This document shows positions 11,816 through 22,473 of a stretch of DNA of 64,000 bases, piece by piece (positions within the stretch are counted from its first letter, which is position 1; each line of letters opens with the position of its first letter). Source of the stretch: Sialis fuliginosa (taxonomy: Eukaryota > Arthropoda > Insecta > Megaloptera > Sialidae); contig OY540809.1 in assembly GCA_961205875.1 (NCBI GenBank), positions 10,428,267 through 10,492,266 on the forward strand, read 5' to 3'. Under the pieces are notes generated by a model that saw only the letters and a list, made by a program, of their open reading frames with translations, did not search any database and was not told where the DNA came from. A program made the translations under genes and the position numbers.

Positions 11816-11860
11816 AGACTTACACGTGTTTCAATAGCAATGCTATCATCATCAGAGTCC
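11816..11860 (-). ncRNA. Hammerhead-ribozyme-like motif
   Basis: Read on the minus strand the order is GGACT, CTGATGA, T, GATAGC, ATT, GCTATT, GAAA, CACGTG, TA, AGTCT. CTGATGA and GAAA are the conserved hammerhead core. GATAGC/GCTATT form a six-pair stem II with one G-U pair. GACT/AGTC closes stem I (plus a G-U pair). CACGTG is a self-complementary stem III with no loop, followed by the UH (UA) cleavage position. The known family feature is that Penelope-like retroelements carry hammerheads with very short stem III that may work as dimers. One extra unpaired U between core and stem II departs from the consensus and could weaken or abolish activity. A second GAAAACACGTG lies 60 bp away at 11882-11892. 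Confidence 0.5.
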
Positions 11861-11935
11861 TAAGATGATTCTTAATTTTGGCACGTGTTTTCTTAACCTA
11901 TGTTTCATCCAACGTTGCTTCGGATATCTATTATA

Positions 11936-12411
11936 CAGTAGAACTCCTATAAGTTCTAAGCTACGGGACCTAAAATTTTCGGAATTAGAACTTACGGACT
12001 TAAGGGGTACCCCTTCCATCACAATACCGATCTAATGAAATGAGACGGGAATAGCTTTCTCTCTCCCTCTCTCTCGCACACTTTACTCAGAGCGATCTAA
12101 CATAACCCACGTGGCACTTTGGTGGTAAAATTGAAAAGTTATCTGACAGTTCATCATTTGTAAAATAAAGCGTCTTCAGAAGAAGATATAGTGACTATAC
12201 TATATGAGTTTTATTTGAATACTAATGTAGGTATTTGATTATATATTGTTTTTTTCGTCTGTTTAATAACGTTGTACGTATTTATATAATTATGAAACCA
12301 CTTTAATAATTATTTTCCCTCCGTTTGCGCATGCCTAATTAAAAGTCGGTAAGGAGTGAGGGAAACAACTTTTCCGTTGTAGGGGAATTCGAACTTATAG
12401 GAGTCCAACTT
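11936..12411. mobile_element. pogo/Tigger-like miniature element, 476 bp
   Basis: The left end is CAGTAGAACTCCTATAAGTT and the right end reads GAACTTATAGGAGTCCAACTT, flanked by TA on both sides (11934-11935, 12412-12413). CAGTAGAACCTC-type ends with TA duplication are typical of pogo/Tigger elements in the Tc1/mariner group. A second, shorter member is at 26555-26731. No transposase coding is seen. Confidence 0.75.
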
Positions 12412-12419
12412 TATACCTT

Positions 12420-12830
12420 TTCGAATATTTATTTTATTTTTTTAATTGGTTTTGGTCGATTTTGTTGAATCAGAAAAATAGGGTCTATCGGTATATCATT
12501 TTTGACCTAGTTATTTGCGATCAAAGCTTAAATCATACTTTTAACTTTGAACGCTTATAACAAGAAAACAAATGATCGTAAATAGTTCAAAGGGCAGGTT
12601 TGGAAAAATGAAAATATTTTTTTTATAACGCGGTGTGGAATAAAAACTGCAAAATGAAGAGAAAAGCCTGATCTACAAAAGTTTTAATTATATTCAAAAT
12701 TGATACAAATTTTGCGGGTCATCGAGCATTTTTATTATTAAATTCGTTTTCAACGCCAAAAATAGATAAAGAGTACAAATAGTTTTTTATGGGTCAAGTA
12801 TATTTGTTCTCATATTACTTACACACATAG
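12420..12830 (+). repeat. Diverged dispersed repeat L, copy 1
   Basis: It is similar over about 380 bp to 57950-58450: both contain ATCATTTTTGACC-AGTTATTT, TTTGAACGCTTAT and GAGC-TTTTTATTATYAAATT in the same order and spacing. The copies are well diverged. No terminal repeats or frames are seen, and the class is unknown. Confidence 0.5.
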
Positions 12831-13030
12831 CGCCACTGTCCAGATGTGTTTGTGCTGTTGTAGCGTGAGAATGCGTGATAGCTGTGTAGTGCGGCACAAA
12901 GGGTAGAGCGGCGGGGTGGGGGGATACTCGCGAGCGGGATGTTTACCTGCGGAGAGGAACCGGCTCTCTGAGGAGAGTTTCGGGGTAGGGTTGTGTAGTT
13001 TTGTACTACTGTGTATGTATGTGTCGGATT
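12831..13030. other. GC-richer island
   Basis: A roughly 200-bp block stands out from AT-rich surroundings (contains TAGAGCGGCGGGGTGGGGGG and ACTCGCGAGCGGGATG). It starts with CATAGCGCCACTGTCC, which resembles a hAT-like GCCACTG end. No supported frame or splice pattern was found. It could be an unmasked regulatory block or old repeat DNA. Confidence 0.3.
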
Positions 13031-13916
13031 CTGCTTGTTGCTGATAAGTTCTTAATCGAAAGTGAATGCTTTTTTTTATAAAAAATGTACATTGGTTACA
13101 TTTTTTTCAGAATATGTAGATATATATATGCAGAGTTACCATATATATTTTTTTCCAAATCGAGACAAAATAAATTGTTGTGACTTTTATTGTATGTTGT
13201 TATCCCGAAACAAAAGTGGTTGAATATAAATTTTAGATATTATTTGTCTACTTTTCCAAACCATAGGAGAAGGCTACCAAATAATATAGAGTATCTACAT
13301 GTTTTGTCAATTTATCCATATGTACATAGTTTTGTTTATTTTTTTGGCTTCCATCACATTTTGCATATTTTCTTATTTCTCTGGTATGATACCATGATGT
13401 TACTTATCCTATGTCATTTGGAAAATCCTAAGGAATACGTTGGTGAATGTTTCATTCAGATCGGTTCAGTACTTTATGATATTATTAGCGTTAACAAATA
13501 AATAACCTCAAAAAGAACTATTTTATTGTATTATAGACCAGTTTTTTAAATAAATTTTTGACCTGAAATAGAAACTTTTTTAGAATAATTGAAACCTACC
13601 AAAACCGATTTTTTTAAATAACTAAAAAAACTGCTCGAGTTAAGTAAAATTATCGAATTATAAAAATAAATGCACTTTTTAAACGTGAAAAATGAAAAAT
13701 GTGAACATTTTCAATGTTTATTTTATAGGTCGACAAAGAATAACAACTAAAAATTTGTCTTTTTTAATTTTTTCTTGAATTTTGTCACAACATTTTTGAT
13801 TCTTTTTTTTAAGTAACATAGTTCTTAGGAACTTAATAAGTTTTGCAAATTAATTATGATGAAATAAAAAAAAGTTTATTATATTAACAAGAAGACAGTT
13901 TAATTATGATGGAAGT
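13031..13916. other. AT-rich DNA, nothing recognised
   Basis: The longest frame in the window (13190-13501, 103 codons, aromatic- and His-rich) lies here but shows no domain, no coding-type composition and no splice context. I treat it as chance. Confidence 0.5.
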
Positions 13917-14527
13917 GTTTTTTTATTTTTATTTTTTCGGTCCCGCAGGCCTATGTTTAAGCTTTGGATCAAAAGTTAATTAATTGTCCTAAAATTTCAC
14001 ACTCATAGATCAAACCTGTGGACGGCGCAAACTGAGTCTTTTTCCCATTTGATTAACATGGGAAAAATGACTTTTACTTACGCGTGAATATCTCGTTGAA
14101 AAATTTATTTATTTTAATTTCTTACAGCAGCATATCATAAAAAATTAAATTTCTTACAAAAAAGTGCTCAATTCATAGATCGAATATTTTTAAAGATATG
14201 TTCGTTTAAACATTATCATAAAAAGTAAAATCCAATTTTTATGATAATTTTTAAACAAACATTTCTTAAAAATTACTAGGTTTATGAATTAGGCACTTCA
14301 TTCTTTACAAAATATTGCTCTGAGAAATAAAAAAAAAAATTCAACGAGCTGTTCTCGCGTAAGTAAAATAGTAATTTTTCCATGCTAATCAAATGGGAAA
14401 AAGACTCTTTGTCAGTTTGCGCCGTCCACAGGATTAATCTATGAGTCTGAAATTTTGGGACAATTAACTTTTGATCCAAAGCTAAAACATAGGCCTGCGG
14501 GACCGAAAAAAAAAAATAAAAAAAAAC
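13917..14527. mobile_element. Foldback element, 0.6-kb near-complete palindrome
   Basis: The left arm contains CGGTCCCGCAGGCCTATGTT, GATCAAAAGTTAATTAATTG and GGACGGCGCAAACTGA; the right arm repeats them inverted (CATAGGCCTGCGGGACCG, TCAGTTTGCGCCGTCC). Pairing continues to a centre near 14232, so there is almost no spacer. T/A-rich runs form the outer ends. It is non-coding; the frame at 14282-14479 is part of an arm. Superfamily and target duplication are unclear. Confidence 0.75.
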
Positions 14528-15050
14528 ATCCTAGTGCATACTCACATACCTATTCTTAATTTATAAAGTTATTTCCCTTCTTCATAATAAATACGTAGTC
14601 AAATTAATCGCGTGATATAATAGACAAATAGACACGATTTTAAATGAATCACTATCACTACTCTATGTAACATCGTCCTTATTTGATGTCGAACTAATTT
14701 CTGCAGACTTCAGGGAAAATAACTTTAGCTTTATTAGCATAAATTATAAACTACGCCATTTAAATTTTAGTAACGAATCAACGATTTCCAACAAATCATA
14801 ATGTTCAAGTTAATAACACCTTGCATTATGAGACATTAAAGGATAAAGGGTTGTAATTCTTTACGATCAGGCGTATAATTTAAAAGCATTTGTCACATTT
14901 ATAAATTATGAGTACTTTACTTGTACATACGCTCTTAAATAGCTATGGTAATTTCATAATTATATTGGAATATCAAATTGCAAAATATTAATAATAAATT
15001 TAGATATACTAAAGTTTTATGTGGTTTTCTGAAATACAGAAATATATTAC
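14528..15050. other. AT-rich DNA, nothing recognised
   Basis: No frame, RNA or terminal repeat is recognised. Confidence 0.45.
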
Positions 15051-15506
15051 CTGTGTAAAGTTAGCACCGCGAGTTTTGAAAAAAAGAGTTTCTTTTATAT
15101 TTTAAAAAAGAGTTCTTTCAATTCAACCCCCCAAAAACGGGTGCTAATTTCACGCAGCACCGCAAACTTAAAAAATACTATTTATTTTGAGAGTTCTGGA
15201 GAGCACTCAAAAAGTATATTTTAAATAAGAGTTCTGGCAATTGAACCCCCCAAAAACGTTTTTTGAAAATACAGTTTTAAAATTACGCAGAACGGCAATC
15301 TCGAATAAAAAACATAAATTAAAAAATAGTTGTATCAATTTAAACTTGCCCGAAAAAAATGATTTACAAAAAAACGATATACTTTCGTAATTGACATAAT
15401 TTCACTATTGTAATTTCTGTTGAGATTCTGAATAGCACTCTTGAAAATGAACATAATTTCTTTTTTTGAAAAATTTTTCGAAACTTGTGGTTCTAACTTC
15501 ACACAG
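15051..15506. mobile_element. MITE with about 33-bp diverged inverted ends and internal repeats
   Basis: The left end CTGTGTAAAGTTAGCACC and right end GGTTCTAACTTCACACAG are inverted repeats continuing into CGAGTTTTGAAAAA/TTTTTCGAAACTTGTG. Inside, a block AAGAGTTCT..CAATT.AACCCCCCAAAAACG occurs twice (about 15106 and 15227), each followed by a piece resembling the terminus (TTCACGCAGCACCGC, ATTACGCAGAACGGC). No target duplication is clear and there is no coding. Confidence 0.6.
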
Positions 15507-16679
15507 ATAGAATTATTAATAAAATTAAAATATGTATTTTACAATTTTCAAATATCGCGATTTTATGAATATTAAAATAAAAAAAAGATAAACGCCTTTT
15601 TCCCCTTCTTAGGAATAAAATTTCGGAAAATCCTTTCTTAGTGGGTATTTATGTTATAAAAGGAAGACACCCTCAAAATTTCACATTTCTAGGTCCAGGG
15701 GTTTAAACTGAGCGTTGATTTCTTTAAAACAATGATTACACAATTTCTCTCAAACATGTTTGATTTTTAATTTATAACACAAATTTGTTTTCGGTTGTTC
15801 TTGTTCCCATTTCCTTTATATGTACACACTTACAACCCCACGCAAATCATATTTATATGTTAATTTATATCTATTATACACTTTTTTTTTCAAAACATTT
15901 AAAACATGCATTGAATGACAGAAACACCATAAGCATACAATGTTATATTAATTCTAATTTATTAATTAAGGTTGCATTATACTAAATATTTATATGTTAA
16001 ACTATAAACAAGTTATCGTATATAATGATGCAAATTATGTAAATATAATGGCTTTCTTATTATCTTATAAATACTCATAAATTCTGTTAACAAATTGTGT
16101 ACGTAGGAAAACTGTATAAGTATTCACTTTTGTAAAACTTTGTATGTTGGAGAGTTATTTGTTTATAAGTAAATAGTAAATTAACATATACTTTGTTTGT
16201 ATAAAAATAATTATTGTTTATAACTTAATTTACTTGTGGATATGTACATTTTGACAGCCATAAGTAATTATAAACAAAAACAACATAATATCATATAACT
16301 ATAGAGTAAAAGTTTATAGCTTTCATGTGGCATGGACGTTAAATGAATTGTTTTGGAATTTATACAAAATTAACATAATTTATTTATAATATATGCAATA
16401 TTCTTGAGTATTAACGATGTGCAAAACATTATATTATCCATTATTAATATTCAGTTAAACAAATTAATAAATACTGTATTGGCAGAATGAAGCTGCCATA
16501 TTTTATATATATGATTTTCTTGTCAGTTGGACTTCATCCTCTTTTGACAGCTCTTTCATGTAGATATTGCGTTGTCTTTTTTTTGCTTGATATTATTTAT
16601 TAGCAGCGTAATCAGATTGTCTATCATACTGGGATTAATATAACAGGGGCACAGGATGAATAAATAAATAATAAACAAG
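15507..16679. other. AT-rich DNA, nothing recognised
   Basis: About 1.2 kb with only short chance frames (such as 15785-15985). An AAATAAATAATAAA run lies just before family-A copy 2. Confidence 0.45.
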
Positions 16680-17380
16680 TGCTTCCTTGTGCTAAATTCA
16701 CCAAAGGTAGTTAATTATTGAACAATTTAAATGAAAACCGATAAAGTATTCAGATTAATTGCCTGGCATTGGCTAACCATTCAATTTTTATACTATTTTA
16801 CTAAAAAGTTCAAAAATTTTCTTAAACATACCTGATTATTTTTCGTATATTTTTAAATTTTTTGACAGTTTCAATCTTACAATTTAAAAAGAAACAAAAC
16901 ACGGGTTTTTAAAGCAATTTGAGATAAATCTTTGTATGGAATATTTTACAACAAACGTTATAGACCCATATTATAGGAAATTGAGAAATTGAATGCTCTA
17001 CAAAAAAGATTCTATAAAATTTTCACGTAACATGTGTCGTTCTTGAGATATTTTGAAAAAATAAATATTTTGAGATGTCACTTCCCTCCCTTACACATGA
17101 TTTTGATGATTTTAAAATAGGACCGTCCTCAAGCCAGACGCAACCATTCAACCAAATTTTATTAATATCGGTTCAGTGGTTCATGAGTTATGCGTGTGAC
17201 AAGGATTCAGGGGACAGGCAGACAGACAGACACTCACACAGATAGACATGAAACGAAAAGTGTTCGTCTTGACCTGAAACGGAAAGTTCAATTTAAAATT
17301 TTGAAATCGGAGAACAATTTTTTCGTCTCATTCTAAAACGATCACAAAGTTTCTCGTATCTTCGATATTGCGAGGAAGCA
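16680..17380 (+). mobile_element. Family A repeat copy 2, intact ends
   Basis: It runs from TGCTTCCTTG to CGAGGAAGCA (701 bp) with no insertion. Its CATTGGCTAACCATTCAAT segment at about 16766 is the equivalent of the TTAA site occupied in copy 1, here mutated to CTAA. The right half has a GACA run and the GGTTCAGTGGTTCATGAG block. It is the best-preserved full-length reference for the family in this window. Confidence 0.75.
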
Positions 17381-17715
17381 AAATATGAGTAAAAATAGTT
17401 AGTCAAGTCAATAATATTATTAGTGTATTAATTAAAAATTATTCTTTTAAAAATGAATAAAACTTAAGCTTTGATTAAAAACTTCATCCATTTTATTAAA
17501 TACCATTTGTATAATACAAGATCTATGATAAAGAAGAGGTAATAGGAACTTCAAACTAATTTCAGTAAGAAGTTCAACATTTTTATGATATCTTTTCAAA
17601 TGGATTTAATTTCTTTTAGAAATATTAATTAGTAGGTATTCCTATTGTATATGTACTTTAATATTTTAAATGATTTTTTAGGACAAGATTATCTATTAAT
17701 TTATAATATACATAT
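17381..17715. other. AT-rich DNA, nothing recognised
   Basis: No frame or repeat boundary is seen. Any target duplication of the adjacent LINE fragment could fall here. Confidence 0.4.
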
Positions 17716-17746
17716 ATTATTATTATTATTATTTTATTATTTATTT
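17716..17746 (-). repeat. (ATT)n microsatellite forming the LINE 3' tail
   Basis: TATTATTATTATTATTATT runs immediately follow TGCTAAATAAATAATAAAAT on the minus strand. The position directly after the LINE 3' UTR argues that the microsatellite is the retrotransposon tail rather than an independent array. Confidence 0.7.
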
Positions 17747-18224
17747 AGCATTTTTGTAAACCATTACAGATCTCATACATTTGTCGATAATATAAAATAT
17801 CTAAATTTAAACTTATAAACTATAATAAAAATTAAAATAAGAATAGAAAACAAATATTGTCTTACATAGAAATATAAATTATATAGAAATAGTAACTGCA
17901 AATTGTTGGGCTCTACATACATAGGTGAGGTGGTATATGTAATATGTTTGTAATTCAACTGTTAGCAAGAAGGTCTTTTATACTTTTATACTATAAAAAC
18001 ATTTTGATATTAAATAGTTAGTAAGTTCTCTCTTAAATTTGTTGTAGGCATGAATATTTTTGATATCGTTAGGAAGATTATTGTAGATGGTTACGACGGA
18101 TACTTGAGGACTGTTTTTAAAAACATTGAGATTTGTTTTGGGAGTTAAGAGCTAATATTTATTCCTTGTGTTGTGTTTATGTATGTTAGACCCCATTTGA
18201 TATTCATCTAATATTCTATAGTCA
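17716..18224 (-). pseudogene. Non-LTR retrotransposon 3' end: reverse-transcriptase C-terminus plus 3' tail
   Basis: The minus strand from 18224 to 17950 reads about 90 codons with a single in-frame stop. It includes DEYQMGSNIHKHNTRNK, then SPQVSVVTIYNNLPNDI and FKRELTNYLISKCFYSI. The order HNTRNK - (F)KNSPQ - IYN-LPNDIKNI - FK-L--YL - CFYS is the familiar extreme C-terminus of CR1/Jockey-type LINE reverse transcriptases. Downstream are about 200 bp of 3' UTR and an (AAT)n tail ending at 17716, as expected for a LINE 3' end. The 5' part is absent (typical 5' truncation), and the stop plus a -1 shift near the end show it is dead. The element name and clade are uncertain. Confidence 0.8.
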
Positions 18225-18240
18225 AAAATGATTTTTTTTA

Positions 18241-19361
18241 AATAAAAAAAACGGTTTGAGTGTCAAGTTGTACATACCTAATTTTGAGTAGGTACTTCAA
18301 AAAACTTCATTGTATACTCATAAACCCAAATTCATCTATCTCTCATGTTTATTATGTACATACACTAAACATCTAAAGTTTATAAAATGTATGTTCTGTT
18401 ATTCAAACTTGGAAGATATTAAAATGCATAATATAAGATTCACATCTTCTATATACAGTTCACAATACATATATGAATGAAAAACCTTTAAATTATAGCG
18501 TTTTTATGGATATTTAGTAATAACATAAAACGGCTGAGAAATAACTACCGTATTATGTATGAGTAAACATTGTCTTTTTCTTCTTTGTATATATTTATCA
18601 TTATATGCTCCGTTAGTTTCTCATAATCTGTACACAACCACAAAAAAATGCTCGCTTGTTACTGTAAATTTAATAAATAAATAACGTATGCATTTTCATA
18701 CGGAACGGGCAAAAACAATCATGAATTATGTAGTAAAAGGATTTTGCTTTGAAATTTTTTACGTTTTAACAACTTTAGTATAGTAGATATGTGAGATTCA
18801 AATCTCATATCTGTTAAGTAGTGGTCACCAAACTTTTTGAGAAGAGGGTCACATATAGAATTATAAAAACTATGGCGGGTCGGAGAGAAAAATGTTATTA
18901 TGAAAATTAAAAAAAAATATTTTATGAACGTCAAAAAAATGGATTAAAAGAAATCAACCTGTAAGCAATGTTTTGTTCACCGAATCATTATACTTACTAG
19001 AAATATTAGAATGAGCCCATAGTTTTTTTTACATGAGACGTTAGCTGTAAGGCATTTATTTTTATACAAAATTTTTTTGTATCTAAAAAAATAAAAATTA
19101 ATCAATTTTTTGCTATTATATAGTTTCAATATTTATTTACTTTATTTGGTACACCATTTATGATGGCCATAAAAGGTGTACATATCTTAAATTTCCGTAA
19201 GAATATACGCATTTAAACTAAATTTATTCAGAAAAATCGAAAAATGGTAACGATTATGAACGTTTTTAGTAATTTTCTAAATTTTTTCATTATGAACATT
19301 TTTGTTTGTCTTGGTCCGACGTAAACACTTTGAGATAGAGAAAACTGAACTGGAAACATGA
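18241..19361. other. AT-rich DNA, nothing recognised
   Basis: No gene or element end is found. The frame at 18719-18934 has no recognisable content. Confidence 0.45.
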
Positions 19362-19590
19362 AAAACCATTCGACCAAGTTTCATTAATATCGGTTCAGTG
19401 GTTCATGAGTTATGCTTGTGACAAGGATTCAGGGAACAGACGGACGGACACACAGACACGGAACGAAAAGTGTTAGTTTTGACGTGAAACGGAAAGATAA
19501 ATTTAAAGTTTTGAAATCAGAACATTTTTTTTGTCTCAATCTGAAACGATCAGAAAGCTTCTCGTATCTTCGATATTGCGAGAAAGCAAA
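19362..19590 (+). mobile_element. Family A repeat, right-end fragment
   Basis: It covers only the right third of the family: ATTCGACCAAGTTTCATTAA, GGTTCAGTGGTTCATGAG, a short GACG/GACA run and the terminus ATTGCGAGAAAGCA. The left part is absent. The open frame at 19412-19597 is read through this fragment and is not a gene. Confidence 0.7.
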
Positions 19591-19682
19591 ATCTTAATTT
19601 TACATGATCATCGAAAAATAAATAAATTGCTATTAAAGATTTTCCTCTATATGCGAAAAATGTCTAGTAAATGACTTGACTA

Positions 19683-20100
19683 CAGTGGCGTCGATAGGGG
19701 GGAAGGATCAAGGGGATCAATCCCCCCCATGAGTCTACTTCATGAGAAAACTCAACATTTTTTTAACTCAGAGACATTTTTTAAAACTCTTCTAGTATGA
19801 ACAAAATAGTAAAAGTAAATAGGAAAAATTTGGTAAATTAAGAGTAAAAAAAAGGTTTTCAGTTATTGCTTAATTTTCAATTGAATGACCTTTTTTTTTA
19901 GTAATAAGGAGTAGACTAACTACAGTTTATACAACTATATGATCAAAAAAAAAGTCATTCAATTCAAAATTATAATAATATTTTTATTTTATTTTGCATA
20001 TTTTGGAGGCCCCTCAGCCACCTCTTGCCCCGGGGCCCCCGAGCTTCTACTTACGGCCCTGGTCATATCCCCCCATTGCAAAAAGCTATCTACGCCACTG
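19683..20100. mobile_element. hAT-like MITE, 418 bp, with 8-bp target duplication
   Basis: The ends CAGTGGCGTCGATAG and CTATCTACGCCACTG are inverted repeats with one mismatch. Flanking octamers CTTGACTA (19675-19682) and CTTCACTA (20101-20108) match at 7 of 8 bases. CAGNG-type ends with an 8-bp duplication define hAT elements. The right side carries a C/G-rich block (CCCGGGGCCCCC region, 20025-20060). There is no coding. Confidence 0.85.
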
Positions 20101-20199
20101 CTTCACTATTGAACTTGTTTATTATCAGATTATTACAATAAAAATCGAACAACTATAAACAGTCGACACGTACAGGATGTACATCCCTGGGAAGGATAA

Positions 20200-20515
20200 T
20201 TTCGCATGGTGCATTCTTGCGTGCAAGTTAACTTGAGTGTGTTTGTGTATGTGTGTGTGTGACCGCCGTGCAGTTGCAGTTTTTGTGTGAGAACCCGTCC
20301 GCAGCCGTTTATCTAATGCCGCCGCCATTGGGGACCGGTCAGACCCGGCGGTGCGTGTCCAAGGACCCGGGAATATTTTATTTGCATGTTACAATTCCCG
20401 ATTGGCCCGTGTCACCGTTTAAGTGTCGTGCGTGCGCGCTACAAGATTTAATATTGTTGTTGGGGTATAATGGGTGCTTAGATCGATTCGTTGCGGCCGA
20501 GGTGCCATAGTACCT
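20200..20515. other. GC-rich island with an octamer motif
   Basis: A roughly 300-bp island of apparently single-copy DNA follows a (GT)n run at 20237-20262. It contains CCGCCGCCATTGGGGACC, GGGCCACGGG-type blocks and ATTTGCAT at 20380-20387, the classic POU-factor octamer. An open frame of 85 codons crosses it (20253-20510, plus) but I recognise no domain, and a 67-codon frame exists on the other strand. It could be a conserved regulatory element or an untranslated or alternative first exon; coding is possible but unsupported. Confidence 0.35.
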
Positions 20516-20592
20516 ATAACTATTGTGGTTGTATTGTTCTCGAGTATATTTGTTATGTTTCAGTTCATATTTTTATTTTCTTATACGACCAT

Positions 20593-21112
20593 AAGGTACT
20601 GGCACCAGTCGTAGATATGTCCCCAGTAATGGCTATTTATATTTCTGAATATTAATCTATATACATTTAACTGTCTTACAGCGTGATTTGATGACAATAG
20701 GCCAATAGGTGTCAAAATGGTGGACATTTAAACTAATTATTAATATAATTTATTTATTAATTATTATATTATTATAGCAATTGTTTTACACTGTTTCAAA
20801 TTTGACAATTCTTTCTTTTATATCTTTTGTGTCGTAGTACTTACCATTTTGTAATTATTAGCAAGTGTCCATCACTACATGCTCATTACTGGTTTTAGTT
20901 TATCCATTACTGGAGAAAAAACATAAACAAAATAAATGGCTTTAATTTAAATTTAAAAAACTATATTTTCAGACTTTGGTAATTAAATTGATTAAATAAA
21001 GAGTTACTTGTTTTATTAGTAACATGAGTTCATGAGAATTACAAAAAACAAGTCCATTAATCCAAAAAAACGAAAACTTGCTCTTACAGAGGCCATATCT
21101 GGTGCCTTTACC
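20593..21112 (-). mobile_element. Family C miniature element copy
   Basis: The left end AAGGTACTGGCACCAGTC is perfect; the right end is decayed to GGTGCCTTTACC. The internal order is the reverse of the 35340 copy: GCGTGATTTGATGACAATAG, GTCGTAGTACTTAC, TTACTGGAGAAAAA, then GAGTTACTTGTTTTATTAG at 21001, which preserves the unoccupied form of the site invaded at 39848. Confidence 0.8.
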
Positions 21113-21634
21113 ATATGTATGAAGACGATTTTTTTCGAATTTAGTAAGTTTTTTTTCTTAAATTTTTTTTGTTAACGATTTAGTAAATAAGTATATATGT
21201 TTAATGTTTAAGTTATGTTAATAAAGAGTCTTTTGTCAGAATTACGTTTTGTTTATGTTCCTAAAATATGAATACGTCCCTGTTTATATGTAGACCATTT
21301 GTATTATTGTTGAATATTTTAACATGGTAGAATGGTTCAGTAGATGGGATAATTACGGGTTGTATTCTTTTTATCGATCATCAGCCACTTAAGCTACTGT
21401 TTTACCTAAAAACCAATTGGTCTAATAATCATCCAATTTATTTATTTTTCGTCGCTCTGTATTTCTTAGTACAATTATTCTAATTTCACCAATTTTCTAC
21501 ATGTTATCTATTTCGCAGAAAAATATAATTGTTGTTGATTTTTGGTTTGTAATTTTTTTTTATTATACAAACAAAACTGCATATTTGTATTAACAAATTG
21601 TATTTAAATTTGCTGTATTTTTAAAATTGCATTG
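21113..21634. other. AT-rich DNA, nothing recognised
   Basis: No element ends or plausible genes are seen between the family C and family D copies. Confidence 0.4.
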
Positions 21635-22473
21635 TAGAGTCGTATGCAGAAGTAGTCGACCAGTTTTCATTCAAATTCGCTAATCACGTACTTAGTAGGC
21701 TTCTCTCATTTGATTGTTATAATATTTAAATCATTTCTCTATGTATCAAACAAAGACAGATATTTTGAAACTCATTTGCTAGATTAAAGTACTCTTCGTT
21801 TATAATTCTCATATATATTTGTGCGATTAAATTATTATGTAATCTATTGAAAATTGTATTAGTAAATTTTGTGGTAATAAATATTCGATATTCCGAATTT
21901 TAGTATTCTAATATCTTAAACTCCTAGACGAGGAAAGATAAAGGACAAATAACACATTCCCTACTCATTGGCGTATCATTAAAATAAATATCAATTGTTT
22001 TGAATTATAAAATTAATTAATAATAAATGTTTAATATTGTTTTTAAAAGTATTTTAGTGATAATTGATTAACAGAGAAACGTCTATTTGGAACTATCATC
22101 TCTCACATACTAAATTTAATTGTAAATTAAACCATATTTGCATATTATAAATTTTCAACTGACGCCTCTGGGATAATATGCATGGAAATGATGAAAGTGG
22201 TATTTAAGAAACAATGGTCACCGTAAAATTTTAGTAGCAGTTTCATATTCGGACTAGCATTGGTTGTTATTTATCCATAGTCTTTCCTAATCTAAAGTTA
22301 AACTTGATATAAAATTAATTACCGAAATGGACGTATATTTGCGTTTTTATTTAAAATAATATAACTATATAAGCTCTACCCTAGAAAAAAGATAACCGAT
22401 GATGTTTGTCTTAATATTTTCGAATCTGTTGTAAGCGATTCGGACCTTTACGGTGGCAGACGACTTCTAAAGC
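21635..22473 (+). mobile_element. Family D element with about 380 bp of extra internal sequence
   Basis: Both ends match family D (TAGAGTCGTATGCAGAAG at the left; GTAAGCGATTCGGACC and GGCAGACGACTTCT at the right). The sister copy at 23008-23387 is about 380 bp, whereas this one is about 840 bp. The extra block lies at about 21915-22300, with no recognised ends of its own. Family D is non-coding and TA-flanked. Confidence 0.65.

Noticed and set aside
13190..13501. Longest open frame (103 codons, plus)
   Set aside because: Composition is aromatic-rich and AT-driven, with no domain, no splice context and no similarity to other features. It fits chance for a window of this size and base content.
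20253..20510. 85-codon frame in the GC island as a gene
   Set aside because: An open frame is expected in GC-rich sequence with few stop codons; both strands are open, and no protein motif was recognised. Kept only as a candidate island.
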